Assembly: GCF_000012645.1 (NCBI RefSeq)
Contig: NC_007577.1
Location: 1,240,001-1,304,000, forward strand
Reading direction: 5' to 3'
DNA from: Prochlorococcus marinus str. MIT 9312
Lineage (GTDB): Bacteria; Cyanobacteriota; Cyanobacteriia; PCC-6307; Cyanobiaceae
DNA: 64,000 bases
How positions within the stretch are numbered: position 1 is the stretch's first letter; each line of letters starts with the position of its first letter. Shown here piece after piece: positions 8,757 through 16,856 of the stretch. The position numbers and the translations under genes were made by a program. The notes under the pieces were generated by a model. The model was not told the DNA's origin and did not search any database. It saw only the letters and a list, made by a program, of their open reading frames with translations.

Positions 8757-9710
8757 TTATCTATATAAATTTCTTCTGTCACTTAAAAGATAATCAACAG
8801 TATTGGAGATTGCGGTTTTTATATCAACTTTAGGGGACCAACCATATTTTTTAGCTTTAGAAATGTCTAAATGTACTAAAGGAGAATCACCCTTCCAGCC
8901 TCTTTCACCCCCAGAATAATTAAATTTAATATTTATCAAATCCAATTTCTTACATATAATTCTTGCCAAACTATTTACATCGATAATCTCAGTATGACCC
9001 AAATTAAAAATATTACAATTTTCTTGATTTAAATCATTTAAATTTAAGACGCCATTAACTCCATCACTAACATCAAGGTATGATTTTTTTTGATTCCCAT
9101 CACCTAAAATAAAAAGTTCATTTGGATTTTTAAGTAATTTATTTACAAAATCATAAATTACACCATGAGAATAACCATAACCAACCCAAGAAACGAATCT
9201 AAATATAGTTACTTTAAAATCCAAGTACTCTGAATAAGCCTGAAGATATGCTTCTCCCGCTAATTTACTTGCTCCATATACAGAAGTTTGAGTTGAAGAA
9301 TAATTCTCAGGAGTAGGAAATATATTTGGCTCTCCATATACTGTTGCACTACTAGAAAAGGCCACCTTTTTTATTTTATTTTTCGAGGCATAATCGCAAA
9401 TAGCTTTTGTCACAATAACATTCTCATAAAAATCAATATCTCTATTAATCTCACCACCTCTTACATCTGCATTTGCAGCGAAATGAAATAAAGTATCAAT
9501 TTCTTTTAATTGAGGCCAATCTCTATATGGAGTTTTTAGATCTATATTATAAAAATTTAAATTTTTATTATCCAGTTTAAGATTTGTTTTTCTACCAGTT
9601 GATAAATTATCAAATACAAAAACATTATTTTCTGGAATTTCTAGAAGTTTATTAATTAAGTTAGAACCTATAAAACCAGCACCACCGGTAATCAAAAAAT
9701 TTTTCTTCAA
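8757..9710 (-). CDS. NAD-dependent sugar-nucleotide epimerase/dehydratase (GalE-like SDR)
   Basis: An extended short-chain dehydrogenase of 317 residues. The Rossmann motif GGAGFIG sits at residues 9-15, FAANADV follows near 74, the SSSATVYGEP segment carries the catalytic Ser/Thr, and YGASK provides the active Tyr and Lys. DGNQKKSYLDVSD near 205 is typical of UDP-glucose 4-epimerase-like enzymes that act on nucleoside diphosphate sugars. It lies 52 bp downstream of the heptose genes, so its substrate could be the GDP-heptose they make or an ordinary UDP-hexose; sequence alone does not decide. Confidence 0.85.
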   Translation of the reverse strand: MKKNFLITGGAGFIGSNLINKLLEIPENNVFVFDNLSTGRKTNLKLDNKNLNFYNIDLKTPYRDWPQLKEIDTLFHFAANADVRGGEINRDIDFYENVIVTKAICDYASKNKIKKVAFSSSATVYGEPNIFPTPENYSSTQTSVYGASKLAGEAYLQAYSEYLDFKVTIFRFVSWVGYGYSHGVIYDFVNKLLKNPNELFILGDGNQKKSYLDVSDGVNGVLNLNDLNQENCNIFNLGHTEIIDVNSLARIICKKLDLINIKFNYSGGERGWKGDSPLVHLDISKAKKYGWSPKVDIKTAISNTVDYLLSDRRNLYR

Positions 9711-9762
9711 TTTTATTTATAATTTATAATTTTACACTATATCAAATTTATTATTAAGGTAT

Positions 9763-11001
9763 CTATAAATCTTCAATATCTATAAATTTCATTCCGGAAT
9801 TCATAGCAGCCAACATATCAGATTTACTATCTCCCACTAAAACAGAACTCTTTAAATCAATATTTCTCAAAAAAGTTTGCTGAAAGATCATTCCTGGATT
9901 AGGTTTGCGACAAAAACAATCTTCTTTAAGAATGGATATCTCCCCCTGAAAACCTTTATGCGGATGATGCGGGCAATAAGAAATTTCGTCTATTTTTAAA
10001 CCCAAATCTAATAACCTTACAATTAATAAACTATTAATATCATATAAAGTTTCTAAATTCAAAAGACCCATAGAAATTTGTGGCTGATTAGTGATAACTA
10101 TGCATAAATCAAAATTTTTTCGTAAATTAATAATCTTTGAAATTTTATCTTTTTTTATTTGAATATCATTTGGATCAAGAATATAATTACCTTTCGTGCA
10201 TTTTATTAAAGTATTATCCCTATCAAGAAATAAGCATTTTTGTTTAAACTTATAATTTTTTTCTTTTATTTGATTATTTTTATCATCTTCAATTACTTTT
10301 TTTAACCTCTCTGGAGTACCAATATCTTTAATATATTCAGAAGTATTATAAGAATATATTCTCTTAAACAATTTAAAAAATTCATAAGCTAAATTTCTAA
10401 ATACTGTTTTATTTTTAATATTTGAATCTGATTTTATAAGATCAAGAATTTCTGTATTAAATAAAGAAATTCCGGCATTACCTAAAAATCCCCTAAAACT
10501 ATTATTTTTTTCTTGATTCTTAAATTTAAAATCGGATATTTGAGTACCATTTGTGGCCCTAATTAAGTCTGAATCTTCTGGATGAGATGTAATGTGGGTT
10601 ATCAAACTAAACTGGCTATCAAGTCTTTCATGAAAATCAATAAATCTTTGAAGATCTACATCAAAAACAATATCCCCAAGTACAAACAATACATCTTTTG
10701 AATTAATTTGATTTCTTATTTCCCATAATGCTCCGCATTCACCTAACGGTTCTTTTTCTATATAAGAAGTTATCTCCAAATCAAGTTGGTTTTCAATTTT
10801 TATTATTTCATTATCAAATAATTCACTTTTGTATCCTCTTAAAAGAAATAGCTTTTTAATACCGCATAAAGCAATTTGCTCAGCAATTTTATAAATAACT
10901 GTTTTACCGTTTATTTCAAGTAGTCCCTTTGGTTTACCATAAGAAATAGATTCGATTCTCGTTCCTTTCCCCCCAATAGAGGTTACCGCTGTAATATCCA
11001 T
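9763..11001 (-). CDS. Bifunctional heptose-1-phosphate guanylyltransferase (HddC-like) and heptose-1,7-bisphosphate phosphatase (GmhB-like)
   Basis: The first 235 residues are a nucleotidyltransferase with an N-terminal GGKGTR, KPKGLLEI and a VLGDIVFDVD metal site. The rest is a HAD phosphatase of the GmhB type: FLDRDNTL, VITNQP, a zinc loop (CPHHPHKG with CFCRKPNPGM) and VGDSKSD. In other bacteria HddC and GmhB are separate, so this is a fusion joining the last two steps of GDP-D-glycero-D-manno-heptose synthesis. The ATG at 11001 is preferred over an in-frame GTG at 11016 because it leaves 4 bp after the hddA stop. Nucleotide specificity (GDP rather than ADP) is inferred from the partner hddA. 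Confidence 0.82.
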   Translation of the reverse strand: MDITAVTSIGGKGTRIESISYGKPKGLLEINGKTVIYKIAEQIALCGIKKLFLLRGYKSELFDNEIIKIENQLDLEITSYIEKEPLGECGALWEIRNQINSKDVLFVLGDIVFDVDLQRFIDFHERLDSQFSLITHITSHPEDSDLIRATNGTQISDFKFKNQEKNNSFRGFLGNAGISLFNTEILDLIKSDSNIKNKTVFRNLAYEFFKLFKRIYSYNTSEYIKDIGTPERLKKVIEDDKNNQIKEKNYKFKQKCLFLDRDNTLIKCTKGNYILDPNDIQIKKDKISKIINLRKNFDLCIVITNQPQISMGLLNLETLYDINSLLIVRLLDLGLKIDEISYCPHHPHKGFQGEISILKEDCFCRKPNPGMIFQQTFLRNIDLKSSVLVGDSKSDMLAAMNSGMKFIDIEDL

Positions 11002-11005
11002 TATT

Positions 11006-11989
11006 TTAAACCACACAAGCTGAAATACCTTCTTTGCTCAATTCAACTTTTAAAGCTTTAATATCTTTATTTGATAAAAAAGATAACGCCTCATTAATAT
11101 CTACCTTTGAAGATAATAAAAAATAACCTCCTGATCCAGCACCAATTAGTCTTATCCAATTATTTGGGATTTGATTAATAATATTAAATTGATTTTCTAA
11201 TTCAAGATCCATAACATTACTCATTTTTCTTTTTATTTCCCAAGATTCTTTTATTGAATGATTCAAAAGATCATAAAGCTCATTTATACTCTTATTTGTT
11301 TTTAAAAAATTTTCGCAAATAGATCTTATATCTTTTAATGATTCTTTTGCTTTATTTGAGTTTTTAAAATTATGTAAAACTTTATCTGCAGATCTTGTTC
11401 TTAAAGAGGGAATAAGTATTAATTCATCAGAAACCAACTTAATTGCTTCTATATGATTTTTAGAAAGATTTAAAATTTCAACATGACCTTTTGGCTTATA
11501 TAGCAAAGCATTGATACCTCCCAAAGAAGAAATATATTGATCTTGCCGCCCTATTGGTTTACCAAGAATATTTATTTCTATTTCTGAACAAATATGTGCT
11601 AATTCCTTATTTGCAATATTTAAATTGAAGGCTTTATTTAATGCGGCTAAAAAAGATATACAAAAAGAAGAGGAGCCTCCAAGTCCTCCACCTCCCGAAG
11701 CAAATCCATAGGAATTCATCTCAATAAGATTATTTATTTTAAGATATCTTAGAGATTCCCTTATTAGAGGATGAGCTATTTCATCAATTTCCGAATATGT
11801 TTCTCTAGAAGAATAGTTAAGCATGCCAATTTTACTATTTTTATCCTTTTTATTAATAACTGTGTAAGAGTATTTAGCTAAACTAAATCCGATAGAGTTT
11901 CCAAAGCATTCATCTTCTACAAACCAATCTAAATCACTTCCACCTCCAAGTAAAGATATCCTATATGGGCATTTTCCAATAAATATCAT
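11006..11989 (-). CDS. hddA: D-glycero-alpha-D-manno-heptose 7-phosphate kinase (GHMP family)
   Basis: A GHMP kinase of 327 residues. It opens with PYRISLLGGGSDLDWF, the family's N-terminal substrate loop. It has the ATP-binding GGGGLGGSSSFCISF near residue 100, QDQYISSLGG near 155 and a C-terminal IGAGSGGYFLL. It phosphorylates heptose 7-phosphate at C1. The gene overlaps gmhA by 4 bp (ATGA) and precedes the hddC-gmhB fusion, which fits a single operon for GDP-heptose. The GGGSD motif and the neighbours make this more likely than fucose or galactose kinase. Confidence 0.87.
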   Translation of the reverse strand: MIFIGKCPYRISLLGGGSDLDWFVEDECFGNSIGFSLAKYSYTVINKKDKNSKIGMLNYSSRETYSEIDEIAHPLIRESLRYLKINNLIEMNSYGFASGGGGLGGSSSFCISFLAALNKAFNLNIANKELAHICSEIEINILGKPIGRQDQYISSLGGINALLYKPKGHVEILNLSKNHIEAIKLVSDELILIPSLRTRSADKVLHNFKNSNKAKESLKDIRSICENFLKTNKSINELYDLLNHSIKESWEIKRKMSNVMDLELENQFNIINQIPNNWIRLIGAGSGGYFLLSSKVDINEALSFLSNKDIKALKVELSKEGISACVV

Positions 11990-12606
11990 GAAACAATATC
12001 CTCAATAACTCTTTTATCGTATTTATTAGAAATCAAAGATTTCTCATCTTTTTCAAATTTATTACAAAAATTTTGTTTTATATAATGGAAGACTATTAAT
12101 TGAACATCTTCAGATATTTCCATATCATTTATATTTATATGAATAGGGATATCTACTAATTGTTTTATTCTTCCACCATTATATCCAACTATCCCAACTT
12201 GTTTTATTCCTAATTTTTTGGCTCTTTGTGCACATTTAACTAGATTAATTGAATTACCACTTCCTGAAAAATAAACTATTAAATCGCCTTTAAGAAATTT
12301 CACATCTACCATTGTTGAGTATACATCCGCATAATCAATATCATTTGATGCTGCTGTCAGGTAACAACTATTATCAGAGGCGCAAAAAATATTTAATCTT
12401 AAACCTAGCATCATAAAAGTTTTGGTAAAATCTCCAGCGATATGACTTGCGTTAGCAGCACTTCCTCCATTACCAATCAAATGAATTGAGAAATTGGTAT
12501 CAATTCTTTTCTTAATTTCATAATAAAGTTCATTTATTTTACTTTCTTCAAGATTTTCTAAAGCCTCTTTAAGCCTTGAAATGTAGCTAATAAATTTACT
12601 TTCCAT
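11986..12606 (-). CDS. gmhA: Phosphoheptose isomerase
   Basis: A SIS-domain protein of 206 residues with LIGNGGSAANASHIAGDFTK near residue 45, ASNDIDYADVYS near 103 and VYFSGSGNS near 124. It matches GmhA, which isomerises sedoheptulose 7-phosphate to D-glycero-D-manno-heptose 7-phosphate, the first step of heptose synthesis. The ATG at 12606 is used rather than an in-frame TTG at 12615; it begins 2 bp after the stop of the upstream hypothetical gene. It is followed by hddA with a 4-bp overlap. A second, fused SIS domain occurs at 23248-24156 but belongs to another cluster. Confidence 0.88.
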   Translation of the reverse strand: MESKFISYISRLKEALENLEESKINELYYEIKKRIDTNFSIHLIGNGGSAANASHIAGDFTKTFMMLGLRLNIFCASDNSCYLTAASNDIDYADVYSTMVDVKFLKGDLIVYFSGSGNSINLVKCAQRAKKLGIKQVGIVGYNGGRIKQLVDIPIHININDMEISEDVQLIVFHYIKQNFCNKFEKDEKSLISNKYDKRVIEDIVS

Positions 12607-12608
12607 TT

Positions 12609-13013
12609 TTAACAACCAAAATTATTTACGTAAGTTAAACCTATTTTGTTCAATTTGAGATTATAGTTTATTAACTTAACCACTTTTTTAAAAGAATCAT
12701 ATTCAAAATATCGAAATTTCTTTAAGTTAAAGTTCTTATGTATTTCTTGATATATTTTTAGTAAAAAATCTAACTTATTTATGTGTTGCTTTTGAATTAT
12801 GAATAATTTAATTTTGTTAATTTGAAATAAAAACTTTTTGTTTAATTTATTAAAATTTCTTTTTTGAAAATTTACAGAATTACATCCAATCTCTAAAGCA
12901 AAAGAAATTAAGATTTTTTCGATATTTAATGAATTAAAAAAATAAATACAACTATCATTAAATAAATAAATATAAACATCTTTCCCGAATGGCTTAAATC
13001 TCAATATTCCCAT
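12609..13013 (-). CDS. Hypothetical protein at the head of the heptose operon
   Basis: I do not recognise this 134-residue protein. It is rich in Lys, Asn, Phe and Ile, with no signal peptide or clear membrane segment. A central part (IGCNSVNFQKRNFNKLNKKF) and a C-terminal IGLTYVNNFGC are the only distinct segments. It ends 2 bp before gmhA on the same strand, which supports real translation and co-expression with the heptose genes. It could be a diverged surface-glycan protein or the remnant of a larger one. Composition is like the surrounding island and no frameshift is apparent. Confidence 0.5.
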   Translation of the reverse strand: MGILRFKPFGKDVYIYLFNDSCIYFFNSLNIEKILISFALEIGCNSVNFQKRNFNKLNKKFLFQINKIKLFIIQKQHINKLDFLLKIYQEIHKNFNLKKFRYFEYDSFKKVVKLINYNLKLNKIGLTYVNNFGC

Positions 13014-13471
13014 TTTATTTAATACTTATTCAGATTATAATCTTATCTTTATTGTGGCTTATAAACAAAGAACATGAAAGTATTTTTGATTTTTGTAATT
13101 TCAATATTTTTATTAAGATTAGATTTATCAAACAATTTAAGCAATGTTTGTGCATCCAAAATCATTTTTTTAATAAAAAATTAGGTTAGTTAATTAATAA
13201 TTTTATAGTAGAAATTTAAATAAAATACATTTGTTATAATTTAAACTAAGGTGCTATAGATTAGCTGGAAGAGCATCTGCATATCATACAACTCTCTAAA
13301 GCCTTTAATTGTGATCTATATCCAGGTTTGTATAAGTAATATTAAGAGTTCAGATGCAGAACTAGGTGCAGTTATTATTAGACAAATCTAAATATAAAGA
13401 AATTTTTTAATATCTGTATTTTAATCTTAAAGTATTATTGATGTATAATAATGTGAATTTGATTTTGAAAT
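13014..13471. other. Intergenic region between divergent operons
   Basis: This 458-bp stretch separates the leftward heptose operon from the rightward gene starting at 13472. It holds a decayed tRNA-Ala 5' half at 13250-13302 and otherwise AT-rich DNA. A 36-codon hydrophobic frame at 13074-13184 is present but unsupported. Promoters for both operons should lie here, but no confident box is seen. Confidence 0.6.
13250..13302 (+). pseudogene. tRNA-Ala 5'-half remnant
   Basis: About 43 bases align without gaps to the first 43 bases of the intact tRNA-Ala at 18197, with 32 identities by hand count. The block GCTATAGATTAGCTGG copies the acceptor/D-arm and CTGCATATCATACA copies the anticodon stem-loop. 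The anticodon GGC is changed to ATC, the anticodon stem no longer pairs fully, and no T-arm follows. It is therefore not a functional tRNA. It is probably a leftover attachment site or duplicated tRNA from an old integration event; the match is imperfect, hence moderate confidence. Confidence 0.6.
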
Positions 13472-14740
13472 TTGAATAATAAATTTAAGTGTATTTATGT
13501 AGTAGATCATCCACGCAGAGACATGCATGCTTATATTTGGTGGGCAAGTTTATTAGCAAAGGATAATTTCAAGAACTTTGTCATATCAACATCATCTATC
13601 TCTATAAAAAAAATTAATCAAATAAAACCTAATGCAATTATTTGGAGCTATGCAAGACCTCAAAATGCTTTCTTAATTCAATATTCATATTTAAAGGGCA
13701 TAAAAAATATTATTCATGATACGGAGGGTATAACTTATAGATGTGATAAAGAATATTCTGATTCTTGTGATAACTTAACTCTAAAATGTATTCATGGTAT
13801 TTGGGGATGGGGGGAAGAACAAAAAAAACTAATTAATAATAGATGTGCAAAAATAGGTCATAAATTAGTAGCGTCAAATATTGGCAGTATAAGATACGAA
13901 TATTATAAAAATTTAAAAATTTCCAGAAAAAAAAATAATAAAATTTTGATAAATACAAATTTTCCAATAATTGACCCAAGATATGGCTCATTAGAAAGTG
14001 ACTACAAAATATGGGTTAATATTGAAAAGAAATTATCTAAAATTGAATTTATTAAACGTTGTATAGAATTAAGTGCTATGCGTCAATCTTTGATTAACTT
14101 TGTAAAAGAGTTGATTGATAAGAATCTATTCAAACCTAAAGACATAATTTTAAGAACACATCCCTTTGAGTCTGATAATTATTATAGGGATTTAAAAGGA
14201 TTAGGTGTTGAAATTTCAAATAAAAATGATATTGCTTATGACATTTCAAGATCCTTTTTAATGGCGCAATGTGGATGTCAAACAGTATTAGATGGACTTA
14301 TACAGGATGTCCCCTCAATATTGATTAAACCTAGTTTTGAAAATATATGGTCTGATCTTAGCTCTCAAATTGACACTGATTATCTGCAAAAATTAAATGA
14401 AGATAAAAATGAATATTATTCTTTTAAAAAAAGAAATATAAAATCAGCAAAGAAAATTGTAACTCCTTTTTTATCTAATATAGAAAAACAAATAAACTAT
14501 GAATTATTGATTTCAAATTTATTTGAGCCTCTTAAAAAAAATAAAATTTTATTTTTTTATACTTACTTTTTTAATTTATTAATAAGAATTTCAAAGAATT
14601 TAAAAGATTATCTCAGATTTTTATTGTATCCAAGAAAAATTTTAAATAAAAAATTAACTAATGAAATATTAATTAAATATATGCTTAAAAAAAAGATTCC
14701 ATATAGTATAGATTCAAATAACAATATTTATCTGGATTAA
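13472..14740 (+). CDS. Putative surface carbohydrate biosynthesis protein (GT-B-like)
   Basis: A soluble-looking protein of 422 residues. Near the N-terminus WSYARPQNA and IIHDTEGITY suggest a GT-B-type Rossmann half. The C-terminal half has ILRTHPFES near residue 228 and a FLMAQCGCQTVLDGLIQDVPSIL segment, the sort of donor-site signature seen in capsule polysaccharide and CDP-glycerol-type transferases. The tail is basic and hydrophobic. The start is a TTG at 13472; no in-frame ATG lies close. I infer a glycosyltransferase-like role in surface glycan assembly, but the exact family is not recognised. Confidence 0.55.
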   Translation: MNNKFKCIYVVDHPRRDMHAYIWWASLLAKDNFKNFVISTSSISIKKINQIKPNAIIWSYARPQNAFLIQYSYLKGIKNIIHDTEGITYRCDKEYSDSCDNLTLKCIHGIWGWGEEQKKLINNRCAKIGHKLVASNIGSIRYEYYKNLKISRKKNNKILINTNFPIIDPRYGSLESDYKIWVNIEKKLSKIEFIKRCIELSAMRQSLINFVKELIDKNLFKPKDIILRTHPFESDNYYRDLKGLGVEISNKNDIAYDISRSFLMAQCGCQTVLDGLIQDVPSILIKPSFENIWSDLSSQIDTDYLQKLNEDKNEYYSFKKRNIKSAKKIVTPFLSNIEKQINYELLISNLFEPLKKNKILFFYTYFFNLLIRISKNLKDYLRFLLYPRKILNKKLTNEILIKYMLKKKIPYSIDSNNNIYLD

Positions 14741-15289
14741 GATTATTAAAAATATCAAAAATAAAAATCAAATATAATTATGTTTTATATATTTCGTCTA
14801 ATATTTCATAATCTTTAATAGTAAATTCCAATCCATTTTTTTGATCTCTCTAAGTTGAACCCCAAGTACTTTTTCTTGGTTGATTAAGAATTTCTGAAGA
14901 TTAGACTGTATTTATATCTTTTTTTAGAATTTCACTGCATCCCATCCAGTTTCAATTGAATTATCTATTAATTTTTTGCTATTTCTATAGAACAATTATG
15001 ACTTATTTAAATTTCTGCAATTATTTAAATATATTTATCTGAGCCCATTTGATAAATTTTTTTTATTTCCATTGAAAATTATTATTTAATTTCACACTTT
15101 AACTTTTTGTATTAATTACAAATAAAAATGAACAATAATGTTTCAAAGTATTTTGATAACTTACCTAAAAAAATATTCTCAAAATAGATCATATACAAAG
15201 AAACGTAACTATTGTTATTTGCACTAAATTACATACTATTAACAAAAATTAGTTTATGTTAGAATATCGATATTTGAAAATTAAGGTTA
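14741..15289. other. Intergenic region containing a dead neuB fragment
   Basis: The 549 bp between two rightward genes have no open gene. The left half (14780-15072) is an antisense NeuB pseudogene. The right half is AT-rich and should carry the promoter of the NeuB-cupin gene at 15290; no clear promoter boxes were identified. Confidence 0.7.
14780..15072 (-). pseudogene. neuB pseudogene fragment (N-acetylneuraminate synthase family)
   Basis: Read on the minus strand from the ATG at 15072, one frame continues for about 97 codons and matches residues 1-95 of the NeuB-like protein at 22379-23248. The same frame shows KYI*IIAEI, then SHNCSIEIAKKLID, GWDAVKF, KDINTV, EILNQPRKSTWGST and GLEFTIKDYEILDE. 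Five in-frame stops interrupt it. They replace Tyr, Gly and Gln codons of the intact gene, and no frameshift is needed. The remaining two thirds of the gene are gone. It is a decayed copy lying antisense to its neighbours. Confidence 0.85.
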
Positions 15290-16855
15290 ATGATATCCAA
15301 AAGGATAGATTTCAATAATGAAATTAATCATAAAATTAGGATCATATTTGAAATAGCAAATAACCATCAAGGCAGTGTGGATCACTTTAAAAATATACTT
15401 GATGATATATTTTCTGCCAGCAAAACATTTGCCGATAAGTTTGAGTTTTTAATTAAATTTCAATTTAGAGATTTACCAACTTTTATAGATGAAAGCATAG
15501 ACCCCTCTCAAAATAAACATATTTCTAGATTTAAAGAAACTGCTCTTTTAGATGAACAATGGCTTCAAATTTTAAATATGGTAAGAGATAAAGGTTTTAA
15601 AACAATTGTTACACCATTTGATGAGGCTTCAGTTAATAAAGCTGAAAGATTTGGGATCGAAGAATATAAAATTGCTAGTTGCTCTTGCACCGAATGGAGT
15701 TTGTTGAGAGAAGTGGCAAACCAGAATAAACCTGTCACAATTTCTACTGGTGGAAGAAATCTAAAAGAAGTGGATGATATCTATTCATATTTTGCTCATA
15801 GAATACCTTATAAATTTACTATTATGCATTGTTGCGGAATCTATCCAGCACCAATAAAAGATTTAAACTTAAATACAATTAATATATTTAAGGAAAGATA
15901 TCCTTTAGCAAAGATTGGATACTCAGGTCATGAAGATCCTGATAATCATAGTATTTCCTCCTTGGCAATAGCTCTTGGAGCTGTTTCTATTGAGAGGCAT
16001 ATAGGTAAAGAAGACACTGAAAAAGATATTAATATTAATACTTACAGTGTTAGCAGCTCTTCTATTTATAAATGGCTAAAAGTACTTGATGAAACTTTGA
16101 CCTCATTAGGCAAAGCTAAGGACTATTCATATAAAAATCAAGTTGAATATAAATCTTTAAAAACTCTCCAAAGGGGTGTATTTTTGAAAAATGAAGTTAA
16201 AATTGGCGATAAGATTAATCTTAGTGATTGTAGTTTTAAATTCCCTATACAAGAAAATCAAATTTCAGCTTCTGAGATTGCATCAATTGATAATTGTTTC
16301 ATAGCTAATCAAAATCTAATATCAGGAGCAAGACTTACTTATGATAAAACGCAAATTCAAATATCCAAATCAATAAGTCTGAAGGAATATGTTCATAAAA
16401 TAAGAGGTATCATTAATCAATATGGTGAATACGTTCCAGATGATGTTGAGATAGAGGTATCTCATCATTATGGAATTGAAAAATTGAATAAATATGGTTG
16501 TTGCCTTATAAATATAATTAACCGGAGCTACTGTAAAAAGTTAATTATCATGACTGAAGGTCAAAATCATCCAACTCAATTTCATGATGTAAAAGAGGAA
16601 ACATTTCGAGTCCTGCATGGTGAACTAGAGCTTATTCTTGATGGTCAAAAGAAAATTATCAAATGTGGAGAAGAAGCTTTAGTAAGATCTGGAGTAAAGC
16701 ATTCTTTTAGAGCTATTACTGATTGTATTATTGAAGAACTCTCTACTACCAGTATTGCGGATGATTCAATTTATGAAGACACTAAAATTAATGATTTGCC
16801 AAGAGGTAAAAGAAAAACTTTAGTTAATCTTCACTTTGATCATTTTGACGAATGA
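15290..16855 (+). CDS. NeuB-family nonulosonate synthase with SAF and C-terminal cupin domains
   Basis: Three domains are seen in 521 residues. Residues about 15-280 form the NeuB TIM barrel: IIFEIANNHQGS, EYKIASCS, STGGRN, MHCCGIYPAP, GYSGHED and IERHIGKE, the last two supplying metal-binding His. Residues about 285-345 are an SAF (antifreeze-like) domain starting LQRGVFLKNEV. Residues about 400-500 are a cupin (FHDVKEETFRVLHGELEL and SGVKHSFRA). NeuB enzymes condense phosphoenolpyruvate with an amino sugar or similar aldose to give a nonulosonic acid. The cupin may isomerise or bind the sugar. The next gene, a NeuA-HAD fusion, begins 1 bp after the stop. Confidence 0.85.
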   Translation: MISKRIDFNNEINHKIRIIFEIANNHQGSVDHFKNILDDIFSASKTFADKFEFLIKFQFRDLPTFIDESIDPSQNKHISRFKETALLDEQWLQILNMVRDKGFKTIVTPFDEASVNKAERFGIEEYKIASCSCTEWSLLREVANQNKPVTISTGGRNLKEVDDIYSYFAHRIPYKFTIMHCCGIYPAPIKDLNLNTINIFKERYPLAKIGYSGHEDPDNHSISSLAIALGAVSIERHIGKEDTEKDININTYSVSSSSIYKWLKVLDETLTSLGKAKDYSYKNQVEYKSLKTLQRGVFLKNEVKIGDKINLSDCSFKFPIQENQISASEIASIDNCFIANQNLISGARLTYDKTQIQISKSISLKEYVHKIRGIINQYGEYVPDDVEIEVSHHYGIEKLNKYGCCLINIINRSYCKKLIIMTEGQNHPTQFHDVKEETFRVLHGELELILDGQKKIIKCGEEALVRSGVKHSFRAITDCIIEELSTTSIADDSIYEDTKINDLPRGKRKTLVNLHFDHFDE

Positions 16856-16856
16856 G

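Noticed and set aside
13074-13184. 36-codon hydrophobic frame (MKVFLIFVISIFLL start) between divergent operons
   Set aside because: It is short, has biased AT-rich composition, no ribosome binding site and no operon partner, so chance is the better explanation.
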